A stretch of 64,000 nucleotides of DNA from Pseudorasbora parva (lineage: Eukaryota > Chordata > Actinopteri > Cypriniformes > Gobionidae), in NCBI RefSeq assembly GCF_024679245.1, contig NC_090184.1:11607233-11671232 (forward strand), written 5' to 3'. A model generated the notes under the pieces. That model was not told the origin of the DNA and made no database searches. It saw only the letters and a list, made by a program, of their open reading frames with translations. Each line of letters opens with the position of its first letter. Position 1 is the first letter of the stretch. Shown here piece after piece: positions 1 through 11,009 of the stretch. The position numbers were made by a program, and so were the translations under genes.

Positions 1-55
1 TGCTTTGAAACCATGTGACTTGTAAAAAGCGCTATATAAATAAAGGTGATTTAAA
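1..55 (+). repeat. 3' tail of a fish retroposon family
   Basis: The window opens with a retroposon 3' tail: 'tttgaaac', a short spacer, 'ttgtaaaaagcgctatata', then 'aataaagg'. The same tail recurs at 26193-26250 and 31033-31090. Only the 3' end of this copy is in the window. Confidence 0.55.
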
Positions 56-301
56 TCAAACTAAAATTAGATGTTCTCCTGAGATATCAATCAAGGGCTA
101 TGGAGGATGCCTTTCTTGTCCAAAACTTTGTTTTTTCTTCAGGTTAGTGTCTTTGTTTTTCTTTTTGATTTCTGGCTCATCCTTGAGCTTAGCTTTTGGT
201 CTTGGGTTTTGTTGATTTTTTTTTTTTTCTTATTCTATATTTTGTTCAGCTAGTTATTTTTCTTTTTGGCTATAAGGAAGATATATTTAGTTTTTATTTT
301 T

Positions 302-655
302 TTTTCCTGTGACTTCTCTTGAGGTCAGTTTTTGTCTTGTTTTTCTTTTTTTCCTTTTTCATTTTTTCTCCAGTTTCCCTGGCTGCTGGTTGGGGTTCAC
401 CTTCTGCCACCATCAGCTTCTCCGCTACATCTACATTTTTCTCCCAGCCTCTCCTGCCACCTCTGCCTGTCGCACACCGTGTTTCATCCATCGTCCCGGA
501 CCTTATCTGGATTGAGCATTACTGCTCTATGGACTTTATTTCTATCACCAGAGACTGTCATTGAATGGTCCTAGCTCTTTCACTGTTGTCTCCTCAAGGT
601 TCCTAATAAAAATTTTGCCCTGCAAATTGAATCCTCCTCTTTCTGAACCGTGACA
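302..655 (+). repeat. possible decayed solo LTR
   Basis: A pyrimidine-rich stretch starts near 'tgtgacttctc', contains an 'aataaaa' polyadenylation-like motif at about 605 and ends 'ctgaaccgtgaca'. The TGTGAC/GTGACA ends and layout resemble a fish Gypsy LTR. No target-site duplication or internal retroelement sequence is visible, so this is weak. Confidence 0.25.
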
Positions 656-660
656 ATGCT

Positions 661-2058
661 TGCCGATGTAATAAGTATAAGTTACAAAGCACTTACTGTA
701 TGAACATTATATATAATCTTATTGGGCCATAATACAGTTACAATGCTTTTCAATCCACAAGTCGCCAACTTTTACAATTATTTACTGTAGTAGCACTAAC
801 TGAAACGAAGGGATTGTGGCAGAAATGTGGGATATTTATATTTATTTATTATTCTTATTAATAATTTACACATTCAACATTAAAGAATGTTGAACAATAA
901 ATAATATTAAGAAATATTAACAAAGTCATTTTCATCAGATTAGGCATATTAATAATGAATGTGTTTATATTGTAAATTAATATAATTCCATTTGTAACCT
1001 TCAGTTGCCTAAATAAAAAAAATCTCAGTATTTTTTCAGTAGTGGGCATATTAGTAGCCTAATGAAGGTGTTTATATAGTGAATTAATTCAATAAACTTA
1101 AAACTTTAATAAACAGTACCTAAATGAACATGTCTAAGAAAATTATTCATAAAACCCATAAATATCAGTACGTTAATATGTAAACCATATTTTTACTTTC
1201 TTCACTGACGAAAATAGAAAAATTAGTCTATATCAGTCAAAGCTCAGTGTTATGAGGGGAAGATAAAAACAGAGAAAAGGAGATGTGGAGATAAGAAAGA
1301 CAAATAATCTACTGCCTTCAGAACATCTTGAAATGCACATATTATGTAGATCATAGAATTCAAATTTTCTTGGGGGACCATGCTACTGAACCCCCCTAAC
1401 ATTTGGGATCTTGGTGATTATAAACCTGCCAGCATTATTGGGTATGATTAATGCATGTATGCTACAATATGTCCATGCAATAAGGTATTAATATTAGCTT
1501 TATACGTAATATTAACAGCCAATATTCTATGGGTATGCATGTTAGTAAGCTACTAGTTAATAGCACATTTGGACCCCAAACTAAAGTGTGATATTTTTTC
1601 TTCTATAGGCTACCCTCAATTGGGGCTAAGCCCCCCTAAAATGAAAATCCTAAAAACGCCCCTGGCATTAATTAGCTTCACAAATGTTTTTGAACCTTTA
1701 AAACATGGCCCTAATTCACTGCAAGTGTCTCACTAACCTTTTTGTTTTTCAAAAGAGGGTCAAAATTATTTTTTGTGGTAACTAACATTGTCATAAAAGC
1801 TGTTGATTTATCTTAACCCAGAATATTCCTTTAAAAAAAAGACAAGCCTCATAGATTGATGGTCAAAAACAATATACCACAGTAACAGACGAACACATTA
1901 TGTGTTGGCAAAGCATCAACATATATTTGCACTTCAGTGTGATTTATGTATGTATTTCAATGTTCAATTTGAAATATTTTTTTTTTTGTAGAAAGTGTTT
2001 CCTTATAAACAAAAGAGTGTCCAGAAAGATCAACAGAAACTCAAAAAGCTTTATTTAC
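661..2058. other. mtor intron, AT-rich, no gene seen
   Basis: This stretch lies 3' of exon G. It is AT-rich with no long ORF that looks coding. Around 1612-1665 is a phrase ('ggggctaagcccccc') that looks like a transposon end, without a partner that I can find. Confidence 0.5.
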
Positions 2059-2309
2059 CTCTCTGATGCTGGCATCACACACTCTGATGACGTTGAGAAA
2101 GGTGGGCATAACCTGAGGCAGGAACTGCACACATTTCAGGCCAAGCGATTTGAAAATGAAGGTGACGGCCTGCACCACCATGGTGTGATGATTGGACAGC
2201 GATGGGTCACGCAGGATACGCATCAAAGTCACTATGGCAACTGCTGGGTAAAACTCATCTAGTGGCAGGTTGCCCATGTTAACCAGCATCTCACTGGTAC
2301 TGTAGTCAG
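2059..2309 (-). CDS. mtor: mtor exon G (last in transcript order here), HEAT region
   Basis: This is the longest exon in the window, 251 nt. It begins in phase 1 (completing an Ala codon split with exon F), continues DYSTSEMLVNMGNLPLDEF and ends VMPTFLNVIRVCDASIRE with donor GAG|gtaaat. The acceptor is ...caacag. The block FIFKSLGLKCVQFLPQ is an mTOR signature. Downstream coding exons, expected to start with the FLFQQLG region, are not in positions 1-2058. Confidence 0.96.
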
Positions 2310-2642
2310 CTGTTGAGAGTAATAACATTCAAAATGTTAGATGTTAAAGTCAGGGTGGAGGCTGCAGGCGGTGTGGGTTAGTGACAATAGTCATTATTTT
2401 TTGCATAAAGAATATTAAGCGTTTAATGTAGGTGGTCACTTCAGAGCGTGTTGGATGCTTCCCTTACATTTGCATTTAAATTGTGAAACTAGTAAAATTA
2501 TAACTTTCATTAAATACTTGACTGTCTCTATGAAAAACTCTTAAGAATAAAATTATTTACTCCAAAACTCCTCTTATGTTAAGAATATTTTGTTTTCCCA
2601 AATAATTTCTAATGAATATTCTCATCTTTTTAAAATATTGTT

Positions 2643-2913
<271 letters not shown>

Positions 2914-3005
2914 TTAACATTACTAGGGTTGAGAATAAGTACTCAAAAGTGACCATTAGAAAGTCAGTATTAACTCTATCTATCAATTTAAAAAAAATTA
3001 AACTC

Positions 3006-3075
3006 TGGGTAACACTTTAGAATAATGGTCCATCATTAATAAGTAATTATGCAGGAGGTAATGCAGCACTAATGT
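3006..3075 (+). repeat. truncated 'ggtaacacttta' MITE end
   Basis: The sequence 'gggtaacactttagaataat' resembles the terminus of the element at 38601-38930. It breaks off where the helicase-bearing element begins near 3076. Confidence 0.4.
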
Positions 3076-3420
3076 AGCCTAGAAATCTAGAAGCACCCTA
3101 GCAGCAGCAAATTTAATCTGCCTGCGAGTGTCGTCTAGCAACTCTCAATACCCTTCTGAGCTGTATTCACCTAACTCTTGCCGGGCCAATCACATTGGCC
3201 CTCATTTATCAATCTTGCGTAGAAACTGGTGTATATGTTGGCGTAAGATTATGCTTACACTCCTCTCACCGCCTGATTTATGAAGCTGTGCGCACCTCTG
3301 CAATCCAGGTGTACGCAATACTTGCCCTTGATAAATGCGGCGGCTGAAAACGATCGTCATTAGAATAACACGCCCCTATATATTCAAGTATCCGCCTCTC
3401 CCACGCCCTCATTTTACGCC

Positions 3421-3750
3421 ATGGACAAACAGAAGACGGCAAAGAAGCGAAACTTCTCCGACGTGGAGATCGGGCGCGCTCAATCATCTCACTAGTCCAC
3501 TAGTCAGGGCACTGATTAGGACATAAGTCAATGGGCTGACTCCCTGATCAGTGCCCTGACTACTGAACTATTGAGATGATTGAGACGCGTCCATCCGGAC
3601 CATCACCAGGGAAGTGAAAAAAACGAAATAGTTTTATTTGGGAGTTTAAAGAGTGGGATTAAAGGCACCTACAAAAACAAAATATGGACCCAAATTACGA
3701 GTACTGTTAATAGTGTGGGGGTTGAGAAGCGCACTCCAGCAGTTTAAATA
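3421..3750 (+). pseudogene. Harbinger Myb/SANT-like DNA-binding protein, disrupted
   Basis: The start MDKQKTAKKRNFSDVEI is typical of the trihelix Myb/SANT proteins carried by Harbinger elements, which help the nuclease bind the transposon ends. After the palindromic insertion at 3475-3589 the frame resumes near 3609, with a one-base disturbance, as LFGSLKSGIKGTYKNKIW, then QITSTVNSVGVEKRTPA and a stop at about 3746. Copy 2 lacks the palindrome, which shows that the insertion came after the element dispersed. The gene is not functional. Confidence 0.75.
3475..3589. repeat. nested palindromic MITE (hairpin) inside the Harbinger Myb gene
   Basis: Left arm 'cgcgctcaatcatctcacta' and right arm '...tgagatgattgagacgcg' are inverted copies of about 45 nt with few mismatches. 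They surround a loop of about 25 nt. The corresponding site in copy 2 (about 27343-27352) is uninterrupted. Confidence 0.75.
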
Positions 3751-4526
3751 GCTGTTTGGATGATAAATTACCATCACAATGCATTATTTTACAGCACGTT
3801 TTGAAACAAATAGCATTTAATTTCGTATCACGGCACATGTATTGGGGTGTACAATAGTGATGATGATGTGATGTGGAGTAAGATTCATTCACATTAATAA
3901 TTACATGACGATTTGTAAGATTCTTATTATTATTATTATGATTATTATTCTTAATGACGCTTGTTATTCAGAAGAAGAGTGTCGTTTTTATTGATTTTAT
4001 TATTATTTAAAAGAAGAAGGTCATTTTTATTATTTTGTCAGTCTGAATTATTTTAGTCCCAGTCCGTGCGCAGCTGCTGGGCCAGGCGGGCATGAACCGT
4101 CAGGTAAAGCGCACAGGCTCGCGACTGGAGGAATACATATGCCTACAAATCAAACGCTTTGGTAAAGTCACACAAATTAAACATTGACGTTCATGTTGCA
4201 CAAAAATAAACACTGAATGTTGTTGTTGTGGTTTTTAACAGTGGGTCATATAGCATATCTTGTCAGTGTGTTTTGTGGTGTTAGGAATTGTTTTTCTGCG
4301 CATTTTCGCACTAACTCAAACGTGCGTACACCACCTCCTGAGCTGGCGTAGGATTTGAGCGTGCCGTACGCCAACGTCCATATTGATAAATCTCAAAGTC
4401 ACCGTGGGTTTGGGTGTACGCAAGGTATACGCTGGAAATTTGGTGTACGCACTTTTGATAAATGAGGGCCATTGTGTATAGAGTCGGTGGGCGGGGCCAT
4501 AATGACGACGGACGAGTTGCTTTTGC

Positions 4527-4754
4527 GTGCTTCTAGTAAACACAGAAACTGGCGAATGGCGGTCTTTCGAATCAGCTTTGACCGCGACTCTGGAAGACTT
4601 GAAGTTAAGCTTTTCTCTGAGAAAAGAACAAAGAACGGCACTGAAGTCATTCTTAAAAAGGAAAGATGTGTTCGGAGTTTTTCTGACCGGATACGGCAAA
4701 TGTTTAATCTATCAACAAGCTCTGTTTCACCTTCGTTGCTCTGGTTGGTTGTAG
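4527..4754 (+). pseudogene. RecQ-like DNA helicase fragment (motif I region)
   Basis: The frame includes LKLSFSLRKEQRTALKSFL, then KRKDVFGVFLTGYGKCLIYQ. This resembles the Q-motif and Walker A segment of RecQ-family helicases, usually (A/P)TGYGKSLIYQ. Here Leu replaces the usual Pro/Ala before TGYGK and Cys replaces Ser. After IYQ the similarity stops and a TAG follows at about 4752. Only about 75 residues remain of a domain that needs more than 350, so it is dead. It may be a helicase carried by a transposon or a captured host exon. Confidence 0.6.
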
Positions 4755-5008
4755 CGCGTGCAGAGGGAGTTTGAAAGACAACCGTTTATCCCGCCCCTCG
4801 GATTGACATTTACATTTACATTTAATCATTTAGCAGATGCTTTTATCCAAAGCGACTTACAAAAAAGGGGAGAGCAATAGAAGCAACGAAACAAACAAGG
4901 CCAACAACCTGTAAGAATTCTCAGTTAATTAGCACAGTACACAATTTTTTTTTTTTTTTTTTGGGACAAACAAAAATTAATGGATAGTTAAGTGTTATTT
5001 TTTATTGG

Positions 5009-6545
5009 TCAGGTGCAGTTGGAACAGATGTGTCTTAAGATGTTTTTTTTTTTTAAATGGCTACAGACTCGGCAGCACGAATTGAGATCGGCAGGTCGTT
5101 CCACCAGGTGGGAACGGTCCAGGAAAATGTCCGTGAGCGATTTCATGCCTCTTTGGAATGGAACCACAAGGCGTCGCTCACTCGCAGAATGCAAGCTTCT
5201 GGAGGTTGTGTAAGTCTGAACAAACAAGTTTAGGTATATTGGTGCAGAGCCAGTGGTTGTTTTGTAGGCGAGAACTAGTGCCTTGAATTTGATGCGAGCA
5301 GCCATTGGCAACCAGTGCAGTCTGATGAAGAGAGGCGTAACATGAGCTCTCTTCGGCTCATTAAAGACCAGTCTCGCCGCTGCATTCTGGATCAGCTGCA
5401 AGGGTTTGATAGTGCATGCTGGAAGCCCAGCCAGAAGAGCATTACAATAGTCCAGTCTGGAGAGAACAAGAGCTTGAACAAGGAGTTGTGCAGCCCGTTC
5501 TGATAGGAAGGGTCTAATCTTTCTAATGTTGTATAAAGCAAATCTGCAGGAACGGGCTGTTGCAGTAATGTGGTCAGTGAAGTTTAACTGGTCATCAATC
5601 ACAACTCCAAGGTTCCTGGCTGTCCTGGATGGAGTTATGGTTGATGAACCAAGCTGAATGGAGAAATTTTGATGAAGTGCTGGGTTGGTTGAGAAAACAA
5701 GTAATTCTGTCTTTGCAAGATTGAGTTGAAGGTGATGCTCCTTCATCCAGTCAGAAATGTCTGTCAGACAGGCAGCGATATGAACAGGATCATCTGGTTG
5801 AAATGAGAAGTAGAGTTGAGTGTCATCAGCATAGCAGTGATAGGAGAAGCCGTGTTTCTGAATGACAGAGCCTAATGATGACATGTAGATGGAGAAGAGA
5901 AGTGGTCCAAGCACTGAGCCCTGGGGAACCCCAGTAGCTAGATGATGTAATTTAGACACTTCACCTCTCCATGACACCCTGTAGGACCTACCAGAGAGGT
6001 AAGACCTGAACCACTGGAGAGCAGTTCCTGAGATCCCCGTCGTCTTAAGTGTTGACAGGAGGATCTGGTGGTTAACTGTGTCAAAAGCAGCAGACAGTTC
6101 CAGCAGGATGAGCACTGAGGATTTGGAAGCTGCTTTTGCCAGTCTCAGTGCCTCAGTTACCGAGAGCAAGGCAGTCTCAGTCGAGTGGCCGCTTTTGAAG
6201 CCGAATTGGTTGTTGTCCAGGAGGTTGTTCTGTTCAAGAAACACAGAGAGTTGATTGAACACAACTCTCTCAAGTGTCTTTGCAATGAAAGGCAGAAGGG
6301 AAACCGGTATGTAGTTTTCTATAAGTGCTAGATTCAGAGAGGGTTTCTTAAGCAGTGGGGTTACCAGAGCCTGCTTAAATGCTGTGGGAAAGGTTCCTGT
6401 GTGAAGAGAAGTGTTGACAATGTGAGTGAGTGCAGGAGTGATTGAAGAAGAAATGGCCTGAAGGAGGTGAGTGGGTATAGGATCAAGTGGATAGGTAGTA
6501 GGGTGATTGGAAAGGATGAGTTTAGAAATATCTGCCTCGGAGAGA
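5009..6545 (-). pseudogene. L2 LINE reverse transcriptase domain
   Basis: The open frame from 6262 to 5009 (417 codons; its true beginning is upstream at the frameshift near 6545) holds canonical non-LTR RT blocks: NNQFGFKSGHSTETALL, AFDTVNHQILL, GVPQGSVLGPLLFSIYM and the catalytic box CYADDTQLYFSF. Then come WMKEHHLQLNLAKTELLVFS and the thumb region RLDYCNALLAGLP. The active-site YADD is intact. The C-terminus leaves frame near 5150 before the usual end of the family, so the protein is not complete. Confidence 0.88.
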
Positions 6546-7888
6546 AGGATGGAAGCGTGTTCGTGTTAGTTGTTGAGTTGTGCGTGTCAGTTTGTGATGA
6601 GGAGAACTGTTTGCTGATGATGTTTTGTTTGTGAAAAATGATGCAAAGTCATCAGCTGTAAGAGTTGATGAAGGAGGGGGAGGAGGAGGACAAAGGAGAG
6701 AGGAGAATGTTTTAAAGAGTTTGCGAGAGTCAGAGCATTTGTTGATTTTGTTGTGGTAGTATGTTGTTTTAGCAGTGGAGACATTTGTAGAGAAAGAAGA
6801 GAGAAGAGACTGATACAAGGTAAGGTCAGTATAGTTTTTAGATTTCCGCCATTTCCTCTCTGCCGCCCTGAGTCCAGAGCGATGTTCACGGAGAACATCA
6901 GACAGCCAGGGGTCAGATGGGGTGGGGCGGGCTGGTCTGGATGAGAGGGGGCAAAAACTGTCTAAGGAGGATGTTAGAGTGGAGCAAAGTGTGTCGGTAG
7001 CATTGTTAGCATCCAGTGCTGAGAACTGAGCAGGTGGAGGGAGTGAAGATGAAACCATAGTGGATAGGCGAGAGGGAGAGAGGGAGCGTAGATTACGCCG
7101 AAAGGTAATCTGTGTAGGAGTGCGTGTTGTATCAGGAGTCAGTATGAGGTTAAGAGTGATGAGAAAGTGGTCTGAGGTGTGTAATGGAGTAACTAAAGTG
7201 TTGTCCGTGGAGCAGTTGCGTGTGTATACGAGGTCTAATTGGTTACCTGATCTGTGAGTAGCCGTAGTAGATACTAACTTAAGGTCAAATGAAGTCAGTA
7301 GAGTGCTGAAGTCTGCAGCTAGGTGTTTATCAAGATGGATGTTGAAGTCACCAAGCAGAATCAGTGGAGTGCCATCCTCAGGGAAGCTAGAAATTAACAC
7401 ATCCAACTCCTCCACAAAGTTACCAAGGTGACCTGGAGGACGATAGACCACTACCACATGGATTTTAACAGGGTGAGTAATAGTGATTGAGTGCGATTCA
7501 AATGAACTGGCCGGTAGAGATGGTAATGGATCAAATTTCCAATCATTTGAGATAAGCAAACCAGTACCCCCACCCCTCCCAATAGAGTAGGCCGAGGAGT
7601 GTGTGAAAAAGTTAAATTGGTTGAAAGGGCTGCAGGAGTGGCAGTGTCCTCTGGTTTGATCCAGGTCTCAGTTAGGGCCATGAGGCTGAGCTGAGAATGA
7701 GTCCCAATAGATGAAATGAAGTCTGCTTTGTTTACAGCGGACTGACAATTCCAGAGACCAATTGGAATAGAGAGTAAAGTAGCAGAGGATGTTAGGATAA
7801 AGCACAAATTATTAGGATTGCGGCGTCTCGTGCGTACAGAGCGTGAATTACGAGTGCTAGTAGTTATAGTTGAGATTTGAAAGCACAT
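6522..7888 (-). pseudogene. L2 LINE AP-endonuclease domain
   Basis: Two overlapping minus-strand frames cover an exonuclease-endonuclease-phosphatase fold. The first (7888 to about 7590) has GLWNCQSAVNKADFI and LMALTETWIKPED. The second (7559 to 6522) has VVVYRPPG, LILLGDFNIHLDK and LHTSDHFLI. These contain the catalytic signatures TETW, GDFN and SDH. The domain nicks target DNA for target-primed reverse transcription. A frameshift near 7570-7600 breaks it in the glycine-rich stretch, and a second near 6545 separates it from the RT. Confidence 0.85.
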
Positions 7889-8134
7889 GGTGAATACAGA
7901 TCAGAGAAAAGGCCAGATCGTAATTAGAAAAGAACCGAACACCAATAATGAAAGGAAGATAATACTCAAGTGCCTTGTCGGGGTCCTTGCTCGCGAGGAG
8001 TTGCACAGGGAAGAGTTGAAGTCTTTACACTCGTCGGTCTTCACACAAGGAGGGCTTCACACTGCCGCTTCTGCTGCCGCGGACTATCACGCTATTTATA
8101 CTCACTTGAGTATCGTTATTGAAAGCAGCTGGGA

Positions 8135-8634
8135 ACGCCCCCAACAAACTCACTCCCAACGTGGCAAAGACCAAACAAATGCTAACTCAACAAATGCTAA
8201 CTCCCACACACACCGCCAGAATACACCAAAACTACTAATACACACCACTGCACCACACAGACACACTTATCCAACAACAATTGAACAAACAATCAAAAAT
8301 GAGAAAAGTTACAAACACTTACACAGTAGTTGTCTATCAGTCAATCAATGCTTCACCTCTAGCCAGCTGCTAACAAACACACGAGGCTTTTAATACCTCG
8401 CTGGCCACGCCCCCATCAAACTCACTCCCAACGTGGCAAAGACCAAACAAATGCTAACTCAACAAATGCTAACTCCCACACACACCGCCAGAATACACCA
8501 AAACTACTAATAAACACCACTGCACCACACAGACACACTTATCCAACAACAAATGAACAAACAATCAAAAATGAGAAAAGTTACAAACACTTACACAGTA
8601 AGTCTATCAGTCAATCAATGCTCACCTCTAGCAG
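8135..8634 (-). repeat. duplicated 5' leader unit of the L2 LINE
   Basis: Two copies of about 228 bp start at 8135 and 8407 (spacing 272 bp) with only a handful of differences. Both begin 'acgcccccaacaaactcac' or a close variant and end near 'caatgc(t)tcacctctagc'. The position, just upstream of the ORF on the minus strand, suggests tandem promoter-like monomers. Confidence 0.85.
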
Positions 8635-8852
8635 GACCGAGTGTTGTGGAGCTGAGCTCCATAACAAGGCCGCTGGAGCGATTGTTAATGAGATGAACAA
8701 CACACGAGAGCAGCGGGACTTTTATTATGATGGGACAGTCGCCGTGCGCCAGCGCTTTTCCGGTCATGAGTATCGTAACGTAGCTTTGTTTATCATATTA
8801 GATATATTTGAGTGTATTGAAAATTATGTTATGATGTTACTCTGTACGTTCA

Positions 8853-9407
8853 CGCCGCATTCACACGGGGCGTAGGCGTTAACGCTTGACGGAGGGCGTG
8901 GTTGAAGCTGGGTGCTGACGCGATCGTCATAGTGACAACAGCCAATCACATTAACTTGCCGCTTGGACCAAAACACAACACAAAAAAGCGCCTTTTTTGG
9001 TTGTATGTGCGAGTGCGATTGCCCGTTGTAGTTGTTGTCAGCGCACTGCACAGGTGCACGAAGCTGTTAAGTACATTAAATCCTGAAAAAGCACCGACAG
9101 TGGGAAGAATATCACGTAGTGGTCCAGGAGCTGCGTCTGGATTTTTAACGGTCTATGGTCTGGATGGTTCACGGAGCAGTAATGAACGCAATTGGCTAGC
9201 GTCGGCTGTAGGATATTTGCATACGGCGATCTGATTGGATGACGCCTGCGCTGGCGCTTGAAAAGTTGAGAATTCTTCAACTTCTGCCGCTTGCAACGCG
9301 AGTGAAGTGCCGCGACGGAACCCACAATTCAGTTCGGCAACGGATGATGTCACCCATTCAAAGTAAATGGGAAGCGTTAACGCCTACGCCCCGTGTGAAT
9401 GCGGCGT
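8853..9407. mobile_element. MITE with long terminal inverted repeats
   Basis: About 36 bp at the left end ('acgccgcattcacacggggc' onward) is the exact inverse of the right end ('...ccccgtgtgaatgcggcgt'). The 555-bp interior has no credible ORF. The target-site duplication is ambiguous (TCAC occurs at both edges but overlaps the repeats). The type resembles Harbinger-like fish MITEs. Confidence 0.8.
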
Positions 9408-9690
9408 CACTCGACGGCTGCTGTGACACTTGTTGACACTGCTTAGAGTAAAGCGCTTCTGCCAAATAAAATCAGAAACCGAGGGTAACGCAGGTATGAC
9501 GCAATTGACAGGTGACTCCAGGCTCTTTCGTTAAAATAGCAATTTTCTCACAATTTATAAATAGTTGGAAACATTTGGGATATTCTAAGTACTCAACTGA
9601 ACAAAATATATAACACTGGCCTAGAGGTTCTTGGATATTTTACTGCAAAAATACTACATAGTGCACCTTTAAATGCAAATAAAAAATAAA
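9408..9690 (+). repeat. element end 'ctacatagtgcacctttaaa'
   Basis: The terminus at about 9650-9682, 'ctacatagtgcacctttaaa', looks like the right end of a TTAA-type fish repeat. The sequence 8635-8850 on the far side of the MITE may be the same older element. I could not find its left terminus. Confidence 0.35.
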
Positions 9691-10495
9691 AAGCTGTGTT
9701 TTTTTGACAAAAGCTGTCTAAAAGGCAGAACCACCAAATATCGATTTGACTTGGTTAATAAAAGTTAATTGATAAAATCTACTAGAACATTATTTTTGAA
9801 AACATCCTCACATTATACATTTTTTTCATAAGAGCCTAATATGTTACACAGTACTGTAGCTTTGCAGGTAGATTTCTCCAGTTGTCTTGGATATGCTGCC
9901 AAAGTGTTTATGGATTTAGTCTCTCTCTGTTTTCCTCTGTCTATTAATGAGTTTTTTTATATATATATTTGAATTGGAGAAATAGAATATTAGTAATGAA
10001 AGTCTTAAATAATAGCTACTGACCAAAATTATTCAAGATCCTGACAGCTGTGTATAAACTTTCTTCCTGCCCACCATTTACTGAGCTCACCTTCAGCTCA
10101 TTAAACATCCCATTGGTCTGTTTTAACAATAAGAGGGTCAACAGAAATAGTAGAAAAAGTACAGACCCAGACAGCTGCCCCAGACGGTGACCTTTATTTT
10201 AATGCATCACTCAAGATATCCACACTTCCTGCAAGCTTCTTTATGAGATGAGGCCCTGATGTTAAAACTATTTATTCTCTCTCCACAACAGGAGATGAAG
10301 CTATGAGCTGGTGGATTCTGATACTTTGAAGAGTGACCAATGAGGCCAGACACTTGCCATTAAGAGCTGTAATACTAATGACCCACTCAATCTACAGTCT
10401 TTGCTTATTGAACCACAGAACAGTTTTAAGCCAATCATATAAAATGCCATGTGACTAGTAAAGCTAAATGTATGACTCTAGATGCTAAATAAAAT
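9691..10495. other. mtor intron, nothing recognised
   Basis: AT-rich unique-looking sequence without a convincing ORF or element end. Confidence 0.5.
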
Positions 10496-10497
10496 GG

Positions 10498-10635
10498 AAT
10501 TTCTAGATCAATGCCACGAGACATCATCATTGGCCGTGTTGTTACACCGTTGTGGGGAGACTGTTGGGTTCCTCTAAAAGTTACCAACCTTTCAGACGAA
10601 CCAGTCACCCTCAAGAGGAATGAGGAATCGTAATG
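10498..10635 (+). repeat. isolated fragment of the Gypsy pol gene
   Basis: Starting at 'tctagatcaatgccacgag' and ending at 'gaggaatcgtaa', this piece is almost identical to about 13839-13968 in the Gypsy element, with about two substitutions. It encodes the protease-region strand RDIIIGRVVTPLWGD. It has no flanking Gypsy sequence here. Confidence 0.85.
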
Positions 10636-10908
10636 ATGGTGTTCTGATGGCACCTTAATAGCCAGATGTTGTAAAACCAGACGGCAGGGGCCAATGATAA
10701 TCAAGAAAACCTTAACCTTTAAAAGTTCATTCAAATGCATACAACTGCAACAGTAGTTTGACCCCAATAATGTTTTTGTTTGTTTGTTTGTTTGTTTTTA
10801 CTGTTTTGTACCAAGAAATATTATAAACATGATTTAACAAAAATATCAGCTTCATATTTCTGATCTTAAACCCTTGCCCCACAGACTTTCACTGTAAATA
10901 TGTATACT

Positions 10909-11003
10909 CAGGGCTCGATATTAGCACTTGTCCGGGATAAGTGGATTTTTTGAATGGGCAAATTAAATGCAATTTAAAAAGAAAAGTCTTAATGTCGACC
11001 CCT
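10909..11003. mobile_element. short hAT-type MITE end pair
   Basis: The left end 'cagggctcgatatta' and right end 'taatgtcgacccct' are imperfect inverted repeats about 95 bp apart. The same left end occurs at 63749 ('cagggctcgacattaa'). Confidence 0.5.
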
Positions 11004-11009
11004 ATGCCA

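Larger units (their letters stand above)
3197..4470 (+). mobile_element. PIF/Harbinger-like transposon, copy 1
   Basis: The element is 1274 bp with terminal inverted repeats ggccctcatttatcaa and ttgataaatgagggcc, flanked by a 3-bp ATT duplication (3194-3196 and 4471-4473). Inside lies a broken gene for a Myb/SANT-like protein starting at 3421. The right end has the same 'gtgtacgc' repeats as copy 2 at 27070-28789. Three-base duplications and a Myb-like accessory protein are both Harbinger features. The DDE nuclease gene is not visible, so this is probably a non-autonomous derivative. A palindrome of about 115 bp has inserted into the Myb gene. Confidence 0.8.
3076..4805 (+). mobile_element. 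decayed DNA element carrying a RecQ-like helicase fragment, host to a Harbinger insertion
   Basis: The sequence 3076-3196 ('tagcctagaaatctagaagc' onward) and 4471-4805 become contiguous if the Harbinger copy at 3197-4470 and one copy of its ATT duplication are removed. The second part encodes a RecQ-like Walker A segment. I recall this block as a dispersed fish repeat but cannot name its superfamily. The right side stops at the 3' tail of the L2 LINE, and its other terminus was not found. Confidence 0.5.
4806..8634 (-). mobile_element. L2-clade non-LTR retrotransposon, nearly full length, mutated
   Basis: The element reads on the minus strand. Its 3' end (low coordinates) carries the L2-type tail of repeated 'atttac' next to 'agcagatgcttttatccaaa'. 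Coding sequence runs from about 7870 to about 5009 with endonuclease and reverse transcriptase. The 5' leader up to about 8634 contains two near-identical 272-bp-spaced units. At least three frameshifts break the single long ORF. A clean target-site duplication was not found. Confidence 0.85.

Noticed and set aside
1900..2262. 120-codon plus-strand ORF over exon G
   Set aside because: It is antisense to a clear mtor exon.
5315..5503. Plus-strand ORF in the L2 region
   Set aside because: It is antisense to the L2 RT coding region.
7887..8393. 168-codon plus-strand ORF
   Set aside because: It is antisense to the L2 leader and spans one of its two repeat units. It has no recognisable domain.
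8902..9353. Overlapping ORFs on both strands
   Set aside because: They lie within a non-coding MITE with long inverted repeats.
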